From an uncultured Erysipelotrichaceae bacterium (GTDB lineage Bacteria > Bacillota_I > Bacilli_A > RF39 > UBA660): a DNA stretch of 5,140 bases. Numbering within the stretch: position 1 is the first letter of the stretch; each line of letters begins with the position of its first letter. The stretch lies in the NCBI GenBank assembly GCA_902795675.1, contig CADBLZ010000103.1:1-5140 (forward strand), written 5' to 3'. A model generated the notes under the pieces. The model was not told the DNA's origin and searched no databases. It was given only the letters and a program-made list of their open reading frames with translations. Below are positions 4,805 to 5,140 of this stretch, piece by piece. Made by a program: the position numbers and the translations under genes.

Positions 4805-5140
4805 ATTTTATATAATATTTATCATTTCTTTTGATTTCAGCAAATGATTTATCAATATTGGTATATGCTTCATAATATGAGAAACGTAAGCTTGGATTTA
4901 ATTCTTCATTATCTATGACACCATTAAAGTTATCTAGAGATTCTTTTAAATCTTCTTCATATCTTTCTTTGATCATATAAGTTACTAATTCACCTAGTAT
5001 TTTGGTATTTTGAAATAATACTTTATATGCTACTAATGGATCATGGATTGATGTATATGCTACAAATTCAATCATGTCATAAGCTGATATTTCTAAGTCA
5101 TCTATTTTTTCTTGAATTCGAACAAATTCATCATCTGTTA
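4803..5140 (-). CDS. Unrecognised helical cytoplasmic protein, 3' part (5' end outside window)
   Basis: The minus-strand frame is open from the window edge (first complete codon at 5138) to TAG at 4805-4803, giving 111 visible residues. The ATG at 5075 is internal: codons before it (ending in DDLEISAYD) continue the same charged, helical composition and no Shine-Dalgarno precedes it. The sequence is rich in Glu, Asp, Lys and Tyr, with no membrane segment, no cysteine and no motif I can name; it ends KRNDKYYIK. Its stop lies within the mscL ribosome binding site, 9 nt before the mscL start, so it is the upstream partner of mscL in one transcript. The link to mscL may be only operonic. Confidence 0.75.
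   Translation of the reverse strand, partial: TDDEFVRIQEKIDDLEISAYDMIEFVAYTSIHDPLVAYKVLFQNTKILGELVTYMIKERYEEDLKESLDNFNGVIDNEELNPSLRFSYYEAYTNIDKSFAEIKRNDKYYIK

Noticed and set aside
4339..4815. Two plus-strand open frames (4339-4572 and 4600-4815)
   Set aside because: Both are antisense to mscL, whose protein is clearly conserved, and neither has its own translation signals.
1..5140. TGA read as tryptophan (Mycoplasma-type code)
   Set aside because: Tryptophan is TGG at positions such as W84 of MscL and W50 of the DUF4044-like protein, and recognised genes do not need TGA readthrough.

Overview
The window is strongly AT-rich with compact genes, consistent Shine-Dalgarno sequences (AGGTG or AGGAGG types) and simple stem-loop/T-run terminators. 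This points to a low-GC Gram-positive-type bacterium (Bacillota/Bacilli or a Mollicutes-related gut lineage). Tryptophan is encoded by TGG in the recognised genes, so I see no sign of the TGA=Trp code. I cannot name the species from sequence alone.

Left part (1-2452, all plus strand): the 3' end of a membrane-anchored hypothetical protein and its terminator, then a two-gene unit of a XerD-type tyrosine recombinase (913-1800) and a small exported cysteine-rich protein (1809-2423), closed by a strong terminator.

Centre (2453-3192): a gene-free region of about 740 bp. Only 42 bp after the upstream stop codon, on the minus strand, lies a 28-bp sequence (2465-2492) that fits my recollection of the Bacillota chromosomal dif consensus at 27 of 28 positions, with an 11-6-11 layout of XerC arm, centre and XerD arm. 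It is followed by an AT-rich spacer, about five degenerate tandem copies of a ~63-bp unit (2630-2940), a terminator-like hairpin, a G/T-rich short repeat and a second hairpin. I recognise no known family for the 63-bp repeat.

Right part (3193-5140, mostly minus strand): a helix-turn-helix regulator with a perfect-consensus promoter, a divergent 70-residue single-pass membrane protein resembling DUF4044, the large-conductance mechanosensitive channel MscL, and the 3' part of an unrecognised helical protein translationally coupled to mscL.

Together this looks like the chromosome-dimer-resolution locus in the replication terminus. A Xer recombinase gene sits beside its likely dif target, and genes on both sides mostly point towards dif, as expected where two replication arms meet. 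The tandem array beside dif is the part that known features do not explain.
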